In this document: positions 1 through 6,419 of the stretch, piece by piece
Layout of the letters: the number at the start of each line of letters is the position of its first letter
Position numbering within the stretch: position 1 is the stretch's first letter
Notes under the pieces: model-generated
Told to the model about the DNA's origin: nothing
What the model saw: only the letters and a program-made list of their open reading frames with translations
The model's database searches: none
Origin: Clostridia bacterium
GTDB lineage: Bacteria; Bacillota; Clostridia; Oscillospirales; Acutalibacteraceae
Assembly: GCA_900769775.1 (NCBI GenBank)
Contig: CAAGHT010000006.1
Location: 1-8,090, forward strand
Length of the DNA stretch: 8,090 nucleotides
Reading direction: 5' to 3'
Translations under genes and position numbers: made by a program

Positions 1-165
1 AGCTTTAAGGGTGATGTCGAGGGCATGAGCGTTACCGCTGAGCATGCAACCGGAGAAAAGTGCGCTCGCTGCTGGTCATTTGGAAAGCTTTCTGATGATA
101 GTGAGCATCCCACCATCTGCGCACGCTGTGCCGCAGTTGTAAAGACTATTGAATTTGCAGACTAA
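1..165 (+). CDS. ileS: Isoleucyl-tRNA synthetase, C-terminal end only (partial)
   Basis: Frame 1 is open from the first base to a TAA at 163-165, giving the last 54 residues of a protein whose start lies to the left of the window. The visible piece holds four cysteines in two pairs, CARC (C21, C24) and CARC (C40, C43), with the first pair followed by Trp and the second preceded by HPTI. This CxRCW...HxxICxRC pattern is the zinc-binding tail of bacterial isoleucyl-tRNA synthetase (FPG/IleRS zinc finger), which is needed for productive tRNA binding in the family. The cytoplasmic enzyme charges tRNA-Ile with isoleucine. The neighbour supports the call, because ileS lies directly upstream of lspA in many bacteria. 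The catalytic Rossmann domain, editing domain and KMSKS loop are outside the window, so the call rests on the tail and the context. Confidence 0.9.
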   Translation, partial: SFKGDVEGMSVTAEHATGEKCARCWSFGKLSDDSEHPTICARCAAVVKTIEFAD

Positions 166-192
166 TTTAAATTTTCGCGAGGAGGAACAGTA

Positions 193-711
193 ATGACCTA
201 TATATTAGCAATTGCAGTGTCGGCACTGTTTCTCGTCGCCGACCGTATAACAAAATATTTAGTAGTGTCGGGAATGGAACTGGGTCAGTCCATTCCCTTC
301 ATCCCTGAATTTATGGACTTCACCTATATATATAATACAGGCGGTGCCTGGGGTGTCCTTTCGGGCAAAACCTGGTTGCTCGTTCTCTTTACGGCAGTTG
401 TTATGCTCGGCTGTGTCGCATACCTTATATATTTAGTTAAAACTAAGAAAAACGAGCCGACCTTATTCTGGTCTATCTGCCTTATTCTCTCGGGAGGTGT
501 CGGCAATATGATTGACCGCATTTTTAATGAGGGAAGAGTAATAGACTTTTTAAGAACCCTTTTTATCGATTTTCCGATATTTAATATTGCAGACTGTGCC
601 GTAGTAATCGGTGCAGGCCTTTTGATACTCTATTTCATCCTTGATACTATAAAGGAAGCAAAAGAGGAAAAGGCTAAAAAGGCTGCAGAAAAAGCCAATG
701 CCGATGAATGA
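193..711 (+). CDS. lspA: Lipoprotein signal peptidase (signal peptidase II)
   Basis: This inner-membrane aspartyl protease removes the signal peptide from prolipoproteins after diacylglyceryl transfer to the lipobox cysteine. The 172-residue protein has the usual size and four likely membrane segments at about 4-22, 60-82, 91-107 and 129-151. Family motifs are intact: D17 and K21 in the first segment (DRITK), N48 in YNTGGAWG, the NMIDR motif with catalytic D108, and FNIAD with catalytic D134. The two aspartates correspond to the catalytic pair known from Bacillus subtilis and Pseudomonas LspA. The ATG at 193 is chosen because AGGAGG at 180-185 sits 7 bases upstream. The C-terminus (about 154-172) is a charged Lys/Glu/Ala tail, likely cytoplasmic. 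The gene follows ileS by 27 bases and overlaps the next gene by 14. The identification is secure. Confidence 0.96.
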   Translation: MTYILAIAVSALFLVADRITKYLVVSGMELGQSIPFIPEFMDFTYIYNTGGAWGVLSGKTWLLVLFTAVVMLGCVAYLIYLVKTKKNEPTLFWSICLILSGGVGNMIDRIFNEGRVIDFLRTLFIDFPIFNIADCAVVIGAGLLILYFILDTIKEAKEEKAKKAAEKANADE

Positions 712-1612
712 GATAAGGCTTGTTTGTGAAAGAGCGGGCGAACGAATCGATAGCTTCATCGCCGCCAATACCGAGCTTTCGCGTTCTCGCGCGGCGGCTC
801 TTTGTGAAGAAGGTGCCGTTCATTTAAACGGCTCCGCAGCAAATAAAAAAGCAAAGCTTAAAGCAGGGGATACCGTTTTGGTAACGGTTCCCGAAGCGGT
901 GCCTCTTGAGGTTACTGCAGAGGAAATTCCTCTGGACATTGTTTATGAGGACAACGACCTTTTAGTTGTCAATAAGCCAAAGGGAATGGTAGTTCATCCT
1001 GCTGCAGGAAACTGGGAAGGCACCCTCGTGAATGCTCTGCTTGCCCATTGTAAGGACTCTCTTTCGGGCATAAACGGAGTTATGCGCCCCGGTATTTTAC
1101 ATAGAATTGATAAGAATACAAGCGGCCTTTTGATGGTGGCAAAGAATGATAATGCCCATAATCATCTGGCACTTCAGATAAAGGAGCACTCTTTCACAAG
1201 AGAATATGAGACTGTTGTTCATGGAAATCTTAAAAGTGACAGTGGAACCGTAAATGCTCCAATAGGCAGACATCCCGTTAAGCGTAAGCAGATGGCTGTC
1301 ACCGATAAAAACTCCAAAAACGCCGTAACCCACTATACGGTAATCGAGCGTTTTGGCGATTTTACCCATGTCCGTTGCCGACTTGAGACAGGCCGAACTC
1401 ATCAGATAAGAGTTCATATGGCTTATATCGGACACCCCGTTGCAGGGGATGATGTCTACGGACCTAAAAAGGCGGCAGGCGGACTTTCGGGTCAGTGCCT
1501 TCACGCTAAAAAGGTCGGATTTATCCATCCGACAACTAATGAATATATGGAATTTGAAAGCGAGCTTCCCGATTATTTTAAGAAGTTCCTCAGAAAGTGC
1601 GGTAATAAGTAA
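698..1612 (+). CDS. rluD: RluD/YlyB-family RNA pseudouridine synthase
   Basis: This enzyme isomerises specific uridines to pseudouridine in RNA, most likely in 23S rRNA. The 304 residues hold an N-terminal S4 RNA-binding domain (about 15-62) and a catalytic domain (about 85-295). The catalytic motif HRIDKNTSGLLMVAKND begins at H135, with the nucleophilic aspartate at D138. The second family signature, RTHQIRVHMAYIGHPVAGD, begins at R233. The start overlaps the end of lspA. ATG 698 and ATG 704 are both possible and differ by two residues. Neither has a good ribosome binding site (only AAGG at 679-682), so translation is probably coupled to lspA. In Bacillus subtilis the equivalent gene ylyB also follows lspA. 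Family membership is secure. The exact target uridines cannot be read from sequence, so RluD itself is a family-level name. Confidence 0.93.
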   Translation: MPMNEIRLVCERAGERIDSFIAANTELSRSRAAALCEEGAVHLNGSAANKKAKLKAGDTVLVTVPEAVPLEVTAEEIPLDIVYEDNDLLVVNKPKGMVVHPAAGNWEGTLVNALLAHCKDSLSGINGVMRPGILHRIDKNTSGLLMVAKNDNAHNHLALQIKEHSFTREYETVVHGNLKSDSGTVNAPIGRHPVKRKQMAVTDKNSKNAVTHYTVIERFGDFTHVRCRLETGRTHQIRVHMAYIGHPVAGDDVYGPKKAAGGLSGQCLHAKKVGFIHPTTNEYMEFESELPDYFKKFLRKCGNK

Positions 1613-2451
1613 TGGGAATTTTTGACGGATGTCTACTCGCCTCGGATATTGATGAAACCCTTGTTCACGCAGGCGAGATTCCGCAAAGAAATATCGAAAA
1701 AATTGAATTTTTTATTAAAGAGGGCGGCACTTTTGCACTGTCCTCGGGCAGAAGCAAGGAAGCCTTGCTCCCCATTTTGGATTTTATCGATAAAAGTAAT
1801 ATCGGACCGAGTGCCGTTTTAAACGGAGGCCTCATTTACGATTTTGCAAATGAAACGGTTATCAGCGAATCGCTTCTCGGAGAAAAGGACAAATTGCTCA
1901 CAAAATATGTCATCGACAATATGCCCGACATCAGTATGGAGGTGCATACAAGAGACATTTGCTATGTCCCTGTGAGAACATATGAAACCGATATTCACGA
2001 GGAATACGAAAAGATAACACCCGTCTTTGCAAGCTATGAGGAAATCAAAGATGAAAACTGGCTCAAGGTGCTCTTTATTCCGGGTAGTGATGAAAGAAGA
2101 GCCGAGCTGAATCGTATTGCCCGTGAATTTTGCGGAGAAACATCGGATTTTAACGATAGCACGGCAAATATTTACGGAGCCGTTAAGAAATATATCGAGC
2201 AGATGCCGAAGGGTGTTTCGAAGGGTAGGGCTATGAATCTTCTTCGTGAAAAGTTCAGCATAAAGCCCGGATGCCTTTTTGGTGTAGGCGATTATTATAA
2301 CGATTTGCCGATGCTCAAAGAGGTGGATATACCTGCCGTAACGGCGGGCGCTCCCGATGATCTGAAAGCAATCGCAAAGTATATAACCTGCCCCTGCAGC
2401 GATGGTGCGGTAGCAGATTTTATAGATTATTTAGTAAAAAATTTCTCGTAG
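1612..2451 (+). CDS. Cof-type HAD-superfamily hydrolase, substrate unknown
   Basis: The 279-residue protein is probably a cytoplasmic Mg-dependent phosphatase of the Cof-like (IIB) HAD group. All four HAD motifs are visible. Motif I is SDIDETL, with nucleophile D12 and acid/base D14. Motif II is LSSGR (S44 or S45), motif III is K204 in GVSKGRAM, and motif IV is GVGDYYNDLPML with D227 and D231 for the metal. The stretch between motifs II and III (about 85-195) is the right size for a C2-type cap, which sets substrate choice. Position 15 is Glu where many Cof proteins have Gly (DxDGT); the general motif allows this. The ATG shares its A with the TAA stop of the upstream gene (TAATG) and has no clear Shine-Dalgarno, so re-initiation is likely. 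Members of this group act on sugar phosphates, flavin nucleotides or similar; no specific substrate can be named. Confidence 0.88.
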   Translation: MGIFDGCLLASDIDETLVHAGEIPQRNIEKIEFFIKEGGTFALSSGRSKEALLPILDFIDKSNIGPSAVLNGGLIYDFANETVISESLLGEKDKLLTKYVIDNMPDISMEVHTRDICYVPVRTYETDIHEEYEKITPVFASYEEIKDENWLKVLFIPGSDERRAELNRIAREFCGETSDFNDSTANIYGAVKKYIEQMPKGVSKGRAMNLLREKFSIKPGCLFGVGDYYNDLPMLKEVDIPAVTAGAPDDLKAIAKYITCPCSDGAVADFIDYLVKNFS

Positions 2452-2455
2452 GAGG
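2450..2455 (+). promoter_or_regulatory. Ribosome binding site of transketolase N subunit, overlapping the upstream stop
   Basis: A full AGGAGG starts on the last two bases of the TAG stop of the HAD gene (2449-2451) and lies 6 bases before the ATG at 2462. It fixes the start of the transketolase N-terminal gene and places the initiating ribosome where the previous one terminates. Confidence 0.85.
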
Positions 2456-2461
2456 AGAATT

Positions 2462-3301
2462 ATGGACACAAAAAGAATAAAAGAACTGAAAGTGACAGCG
2501 CTCGGTATCAGAAAGAGCATTGTTGACTCGGTACATAGCGCAAAGGCAGGCCATCCCGGCGGCTCTTTGTCTGCTGCAGACCTTCTCACTTATCTCTATT
2601 TTGAGAAGATGAATATTGATCCCAAGGATCCAAAGAAGGCAGACCGAGACCGTTTCGTGCTTTCAAAGGGACATGCGGCACCCGTTCTTTACGCAACCCT
2701 TGCTCACAGAGGCTATTTCCCCGTGGAGGAGCTTCTTACCCTCAGAAAGACGACTTCACGCCTTCAGGGCCACCCCGATATGAAGGGCATCCCTGGTGTT
2801 GATATGTCCTCAGGCTCTCTCGGTCAGGGTATTTCTACCGCTTGCGGTATGGCTCTTTCTGCTAAGCATTTTGGCGATAAGTTCAGAGTTTATGCCCTTC
2901 TTGGCGATGGTGAGTGCGAAGAGGGTCAGGTTTGGGAGGCTGCTATGTTTGCAGGTAACAAGAAGCTCTCTAACCTCACTGCATTTGTAGACTATAACGG
3001 ACTTCAGATTGACGGCTCTATCGAAGAGGTTAACTCTCCGGCTCCCTTTGATACCAAATTTGCCGCTTTCGGTTGGAATGTAATCACGATCAACGGACAC
3101 GACTTTAATGAGATTGAGGCCGCTGTTGCCGCTGCAGAAGCTGAGACTGAAAAGCCCACCGCTATCATTATGAACACGGTTAAGGGTAAGGGAGTTTCCT
3201 TTATGGAAAATCAGTGCGGCTGGCACGGTAAGGCTCCCAACGATGAGCAGCATGCCGAGGCTATAAAAGAGCTTGATGCAGCTCTCGCAGAGTTAATGTA
3301 A
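2462..3301 (+). CDS. tkt: Transketolase, N-terminal (thiamine-diphosphate-binding) subunit
   Basis: This is the first half of a two-gene transketolase, the cytoplasmic enzyme that moves two-carbon ketol units between sugar phosphates in the non-oxidative pentose phosphate pathway. At 279 residues it matches the N-terminal subunit of split transketolases, against roughly 620-680 for the single-chain enzyme. Visible motifs are GHPGGSLS (H31), KGHAAPVLYA (H71), GHPD (H103), SSGSLGQGIS (117-125), and the thiamine-diphosphate/Mg motif from GDGECEEG (148-155) to DYN (177-179), where D149 and N179 should bind the metal. It lacks the pyrimidine-binding half with the catalytic glutamate, which is supplied by the next gene 14 bases downstream. 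The start is set by AGGAGG at 2450-2455. The protein should be active only as a complex with its partner. Confidence 0.95.
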   Translation: MDTKRIKELKVTALGIRKSIVDSVHSAKAGHPGGSLSAADLLTYLYFEKMNIDPKDPKKADRDRFVLSKGHAAPVLYATLAHRGYFPVEELLTLRKTTSRLQGHPDMKGIPGVDMSSGSLGQGISTACGMALSAKHFGDKFRVYALLGDGECEEGQVWEAAMFAGNKKLSNLTAFVDYNGLQIDGSIEEVNSPAPFDTKFAAFGWNVITINGHDFNEIEAAVAAAEAETEKPTAIIMNTVKGKGVSFMENQCGWHGKAPNDEQHAEAIKELDAALAELM

Positions 3302-3306
3302 GGAGG
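3301..3306 (+). promoter_or_regulatory. Ribosome binding site of transketolase C subunit, overlapping the upstream stop
   Basis: AGGAGG begins on the final A of the TAA stop (3299-3301) of the N-terminal subunit and is 9 bases from the ATG at 3316. A consensus site on both transketolase genes fits strong, balanced production of the two partners. That balance is an inference. Confidence 0.83.
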
Positions 3307-3315
3307 ACTATAACA

Positions 3316-4263
3316 ATGGCTGATATTAAAAAGGTTGCAACTCGTGACTCCTATGGCGCAAGCCTTGTTGAGCTCGGAAATGAAAGAGACGACTTCATCG
3401 TTTTAGACGCTGACCTTGCAGAAGCTACCAAGACAGGCGGCTTTAAAAAGGCATTTCCCGAAAGATTTTACGACTGCGGTATCGCAGAGCAGAATATGAT
3501 AAGCATTGCGGCGGGTATTGCGGCTACCGGCAAAAAGGTTTTCGCATCCTCTTTTGCAATGTTTGCGGCAGGCCGTGCTTTTGAGCAGGTTAGAAACTCT
3601 ATCGGTTATCCCCATTTAAATGTTATCATCGGCGCTACTCACGCAGGTATCTCGGTAGGTGAAGACGGCGCTACTCATCAGTGCTGTGAGGATATCGCGC
3701 TTATGCGTACTATCCCCGGTATGACCATTATTAACCCTGCCGACGATATCGAGGCAAGAGCCGCTGTTCGTGCCGCTCTTGACCATAACGGCCCCGTTTA
3801 TATGCGCTTTGGCCGCCTTGCTCTGCCTATGGTAAACAGTGACGACTATAAGTTCGAAATCGGCAAGGGCGTAGAGCTTAAAGAGGGTAAGGATGTAACA
3901 ATCGTTGCTACCGGTCTTATGGTTGCAGAGGCTCTCGAGGCTGCTGAAACCTTAAAGGCAGAGGGCATAGATGCAAGAGTTATCAATATTGCTACCATTA
4001 AGCCTCTTGATGAGGAAATAATCATCAAGGCTGCAAAGGAAACAGGCGCAATCGTTACCGCTGAGGAGCATAGTGTTATCGGCGGACTTGGTAGTGCAGT
4101 TTGCGACACAGTTGCTGAAAACTGTCCCGTTCCCGTATTAAAGGTTGGCGTTCAGGATACCTTCGGTTCATCCGGTCCTGCACTTGAGGTTCTCGATAAG
4201 TACGGACTTCGCGCTCGCCATATCGTAGAAAAGGTTAAGGCAGTTATTGCTCTTAAGAAATAA
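3316..4263 (+). CDS. tkt: Transketolase, C-terminal subunit
   Basis: This is the partner of the preceding gene: the pyrimidine-binding domain (about 5-170) plus the transketolase C-terminal domain (about 185-305). The 315 residues include CGIAEQNM, in which E58 is the glutamate that activates the thiamine-diphosphate cofactor. SSFAMFAAGRAFEQVRN (78-94), THAGISVGEDGATHQ (108-122) and EEHSVIGGLGSAV (250-262) also match the family. The two chains together have the domain order of a full transketolase. The related C-terminal half of 1-deoxyxylulose-5-phosphate synthase looks similar, but two separate short genes and the THAGISVGEDG segment fit transketolase better. The gene ends with tandem in-frame stops (TAA TGA, 4261-4266), 10 bases before the terminator stem, and is the last gene of its operon. 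Confidence 0.95.
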   Translation: MADIKKVATRDSYGASLVELGNERDDFIVLDADLAEATKTGGFKKAFPERFYDCGIAEQNMISIAAGIAATGKKVFASSFAMFAAGRAFEQVRNSIGYPHLNVIIGATHAGISVGEDGATHQCCEDIALMRTIPGMTIINPADDIEARAAVRAALDHNGPVYMRFGRLALPMVNSDDYKFEIGKGVELKEGKDVTIVATGLMVAEALEAAETLKAEGIDARVINIATIKPLDEEIIIKAAKETGAIVTAEEHSVIGGLGSAVCDTVAENCPVPVLKVGVQDTFGSSGPALEVLDKYGLRARHIVEKVKAVIALKK

Positions 4264-4276
4264 TGAGTAAAAATGC

Positions 4277-4312
4277 AAAAAACGGAGGCTTCGGCTTCCG
4301 TTTTTTCTTTTT
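4277..4312 (+). terminator. Rho-independent terminator after the transketolase operon
   Basis: A 13-base-pair stem (4277-4289 with 4294-4306) closes on a TTCG tetraloop. Its core CGGAGGC pairs with GCTTCCG through one G-T wobble, and six A-T pairs form the base. The T-rich run 4301-4312 follows, interrupted only by C4307. It lies 14 bases past the transketolase stop and closes the left-hand transcription unit. The A-run on the other side would allow termination on the - strand too, but no - strand gene is present to use it. Confidence 0.93.
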
Positions 4313-4319
4313 ATAAATA

Positions 4320-4348
4320 TTGAAATATATATAATTATTTGATATAAT
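4320..4348 (+). promoter_or_regulatory. Vegetative (sigma-A type) promoter of recJ-rel, extended -10
   Basis: TTGAAA at 4320-4325 and TATAAT at 4343-4348 are separated by exactly 17 bases. TGA directly precedes the -10 box, giving the extended TGnTATAAT form. This is one mismatch from the full consensus. Transcription should start near 4355, leaving a leader of about 40 bases before the recJ ATG. It lies only a few bases after the terminator, so it marks a clean break between two transcription units. Confidence 0.85.
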
Positions 4349-4360
4349 AAATAATTATAT
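4329..4360. repeat. Perfect 12-base inverted repeat around the recJ -10 box
   Basis: ATATAATTATTT (4329-4340) and AAATAATTATAT (4349-4360) are exact reverse complements separated by 8 bases (4341-4348). The spacer contains the TATAAT box, and the right arm covers the predicted transcription start. It could be a repressor operator or a melting-prone element. Because it is wholly A/T in an A/T-rich stretch, chance is a real alternative. Confidence 0.6.
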
Positions 4361-4382
4361 TGGATAAATGTTTCTTTTTTAA

Positions 4383-4388
4383 AGGAGG
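4383..4388 (+). promoter_or_regulatory. Ribosome binding site deciding the recJ start
   Basis: AGGAGG within AAAGGAGGGA lies 7 bases before ATG 4396. It decides in favour of that ATG over the in-frame TTG at 4360, which has no ribosome binding site and lies only a few bases after the predicted transcription start. Confidence 0.9.
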
Positions 4389-4395
4389 GAGAATA

Positions 4396-6414
4396 ATGCA
4401 GTACAAGCGCTGGACGGTAAATCCGCCTGAAAAGGCACTTGCGGCAGAGCTTTCGGAAGAATGTAATATCGACCCGTTCGTTGCCCTTATTGCGGCAGGC
4501 AGAGGGTATACCGACCCGTTGGAGCTTGAAGAGCTGCTTTCTCCCGACTGCATAATGGCAGACCCCTTCGAGCTTTCTGATATGGAAAAGGCTGTTGAGA
4601 TAATCAGCGATGCTATCTATTCAGAATCGCTTATCGCCATTTTCGGAGACTACGATGTCGATGGCGTTACGGCGACCGCCCTTATGTACAGCTATCTCAA
4701 AAACCGCGGTGCAAGGGTTATTTATGCTGTGCCCGACCGTGAGAAGGACGGCTACGGAATTAACCTTGCGGCAATTGACCGCTTCCGCGAGCAAAATGTA
4801 GACCTCATAATTACTGTAGATAACGGCATTTCTGCCATTAGTGAAATTGAATATGCAAAGAGACTCGGTATGAAGGTTGTAGTTACCGACCACCATTTGC
4901 CGACTGATACTCTCCCTGCCGCCGATGCAGTTATTGACCCTCATAGAAAGGACGACACATCGGAATTTAAGGACATTTGCGGAGTTATGGTTGCCTTTAA
5001 AACTATTGCTGCAATTGAGGGCAAAAGCCCTGAGGAGATGCTCTATGAGTATGGTGACCTTGTTGCAATCGGTACAGTTGCCGATGTAATGCCGCTGCTT
5101 TACGAGAACCGCTCGGCAGTAAGAGAGGGACTCGGACTTATTATGAACGGCACGAGAAGGGGCGTTTCTGCCTTAGTGCGCGCTTCGGGTATGGAGCTTC
5201 ATACTATGACCGCCTCAAAAATAGCCTATTCTATCGCGCCGAGACTTAACGCGGCAGGCAGAATGGGAGATGCCGCGCGTGCTGTTGAGCTTCTTCTTAC
5301 CGATGACGATGAAACCGCAAACGGACTTGCTGAGCTTCTCGTCAGTGAGAATATAAGACGCCAGTCGCTTGAAAAGAAGATTTTTTCCGAAGCGGTAGAA
5401 AAGGTTGAGAAGAATGGTTATAAGCACAACCGAGTTATCGTTGTGGACGGCGAAGGCTGGCACGGCGGTGTTGTGGGTATTGTAGCCGCTCGCATCTGCG
5501 AAAAATACGGAAGACCGGCTATCGTTCTTTCGACCTCAGAGGGTATAGCAAACGGCTCGGCAAGAAGCATTTCGGGCTTTTCGATATATAATGCTATTGC
5601 TGCCTGCTCATATCTGCTTTCAAAATTTGGCGGCCACGAAATGGCGGCAGGAGTAACACTTTCTGCCTCGCTTATAAATGATTTCCGCAGTGCGATAAAC
5701 GAATATGCAGGTGACCTTGATCGTGTTTTCCCCGAATTAAAGCTTGACTGTAAGCTGAACCCCTCGGCACTGTCGGTAGACCTCGTTGAGGAGCTTCGCA
5801 GCTTGGAGCCCTTCGGTGTGGGAAACCCCGTTCCTCTTTTTGGAATATTTGGTGTTAAAATCGAAAGAATTTCGGCAGTTGCCTCGGGCAAGCATATTCG
5901 CCTAGCATTTTCAAAAAATGACACCTCGTTTAATGCAATGCTTTTTGGAGTGACACCGCAAGCCTTTGCCTTCGAGGTAGGGCAGACGGTCGATATTGCC
6001 GTAGTGGTCGATACCAATGAATATAACGGAAGCGTTTCGCTCACCGTTCAGATTAAGGATATAAGAATTTCAAGTGAAAATCCCCAAAAAATACTCATAG
6101 ATATGGATGAGTATGAGTCCTTTAAGTCGGCGCTTGGCGGAGATTATACTGACATTATCCCGACAAGAGATGAGGTTGCGTCTGTTTACAAAGAGGTCTT
6201 AAAGAGGGAAATTGCCCTTGATAAGCTTGTAAATAATAAGCAGAATACCATCTCTCCTGCAAGGACGCTCATAGCCGCCGAAGCCCTTTGTGAGCTTCAT
6301 ATCTGCTCACTATATAATAACGATTCCGTTCCAACTCTGAAAATAGCAAACCGCGACATTAAGGTTAATCTTGCCGATGCCGCAATCTTTAAAAAACTAA
6401 GTGAAAGGGGGTAG
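4396..6414 (+). CDS. recJ: Single-stranded-DNA-specific exonuclease RecJ
   Basis: RecJ degrades single-stranded DNA 5' to 3' in recombination, mismatch and base-excision repair and at stalled forks, using Mn/Mg ions. From ATG 4396 the protein is 672 residues. The DHH domain shows DYDVDG (85-90), VDNG (141-144), DHH (165-167) and GTVADVMPL (226-234). RLNAAGRM (283-290) links to the DHHA1 domain, with GWHGGVVGIVA (354-364), NGSARSISGFSIYNAI (386-401) and GGHEMAAG (412-419). An OB-fold DNA-binding domain follows from about 455 (LEPFGVGNPVPLF, 470-482) to about 560. About 110 further residues (563-672) form an extra module absent from the shorter enterobacterial enzyme (about 577 residues); Gram-positive RecJ proteins often carry such a region. 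All metal-binding residues expected for activity appear present. It is the first gene of the recJ-rel unit. Confidence 0.95.
   Translation: MQYKRWTVNPPEKALAAELSEECNIDPFVALIAAGRGYTDPLELEELLSPDCIMADPFELSDMEKAVEIISDAIYSESLIAIFGDYDVDGVTATALMYSYLKNRGARVIYAVPDREKDGYGINLAAIDRFREQNVDLIITVDNGISAISEIEYAKRLGMKVVVTDHHLPTDTLPAADAVIDPHRKDDTSEFKDICGVMVAFKTIAAIEGKSPEEMLYEYGDLVAIGTVADVMPLLYENRSAVREGLGLIMNGTRRGVSALVRASGMELHTMTASKIAYSIAPRLNAAGRMGDAARAVELLLTDDDETANGLAELLVSENIRRQSLEKKIFSEAVEKVEKNGYKHNRVIVVDGEGWHGGVVGIVAARICEKYGRPAIVLSTSEGIANGSARSISGFSIYNAIAACSYLLSKFGGHEMAAGVTLSASLINDFRSAINEYAGDLDRVFPELKLDCKLNPSALSVDLVEELRSLEPFGVGNPVPLFGIFGVKIERISAVASGKHIRLAFSKNDTSFNAMLFGVTPQAFAFEVGQTVDIAVVVDTNEYNGSVSLTVQIKDIRISSENPQKILIDMDEYESFKSALGGDYTDIIPTRDEVASVYKEVLKREIALDKLVNNKQNTISPARTLIAAEALCELHICSLYNNDSVPTLKIANRDIKVNLADAAIFKKLSERG
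6406..6411 (+). promoter_or_regulatory. Ribosome binding site of rel, inside the end of recJ
   Basis: AGGGGG lies in the last codons of recJ, 8 bases before ATG 6420. It overlaps the final recJ sense codons, and the recJ stop (6412-6414) lies between it and the rel start, so rel translation is probably coupled to recJ. It supports ATG 6420 as the rel start. Confidence 0.75.
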
Positions 6415-6419
6415 TGACA

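Noticed and set aside
331..336. TATAAT inside lspA as a possible internal promoter
   Set aside because: The bases where a -35 box would sit (308-313) read AATTTA, with no TTGACA-like element at the right spacing.
1097..1528. Reverse-strand open frame (143 residues) inside the pseudouridine synthase gene
   Set aside because: It is opposite the catalytic domain, matches no family I recognise and has no intergenic promoter.
2810..3253. Reverse-strand open frame (147 residues) inside the transketolase N subunit
   Set aside because: It is a shadow of a strongly conserved gene; no motif supports it.
3316..4263. Split deoxyxylulose-5-phosphate synthase instead of transketolase
   Set aside because: The N-terminal gene has transketolase motifs (GHPGGSLS, SSGSLGQGIS), and the partner's size and THAGISVGEDGATHQ segment fit transketolase. 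Deoxyxylulose-5-phosphate synthase is normally one chain.
4264..4395. Small gene, riboswitch or small RNA in the 132-base gap
   Set aside because: The gap is explained by a terminator, a promoter with its inverted repeat and a leader of about 40 bases. No structured element or open frame with a ribosome binding site fits in what remains.
5418..6044. Long reverse-strand open frame (208 residues) inside recJ
   Set aside because: It is entirely antisense to well-conserved RecJ domains, has no recognisable motif and is serine-rich, as expected from reading a real gene backwards.
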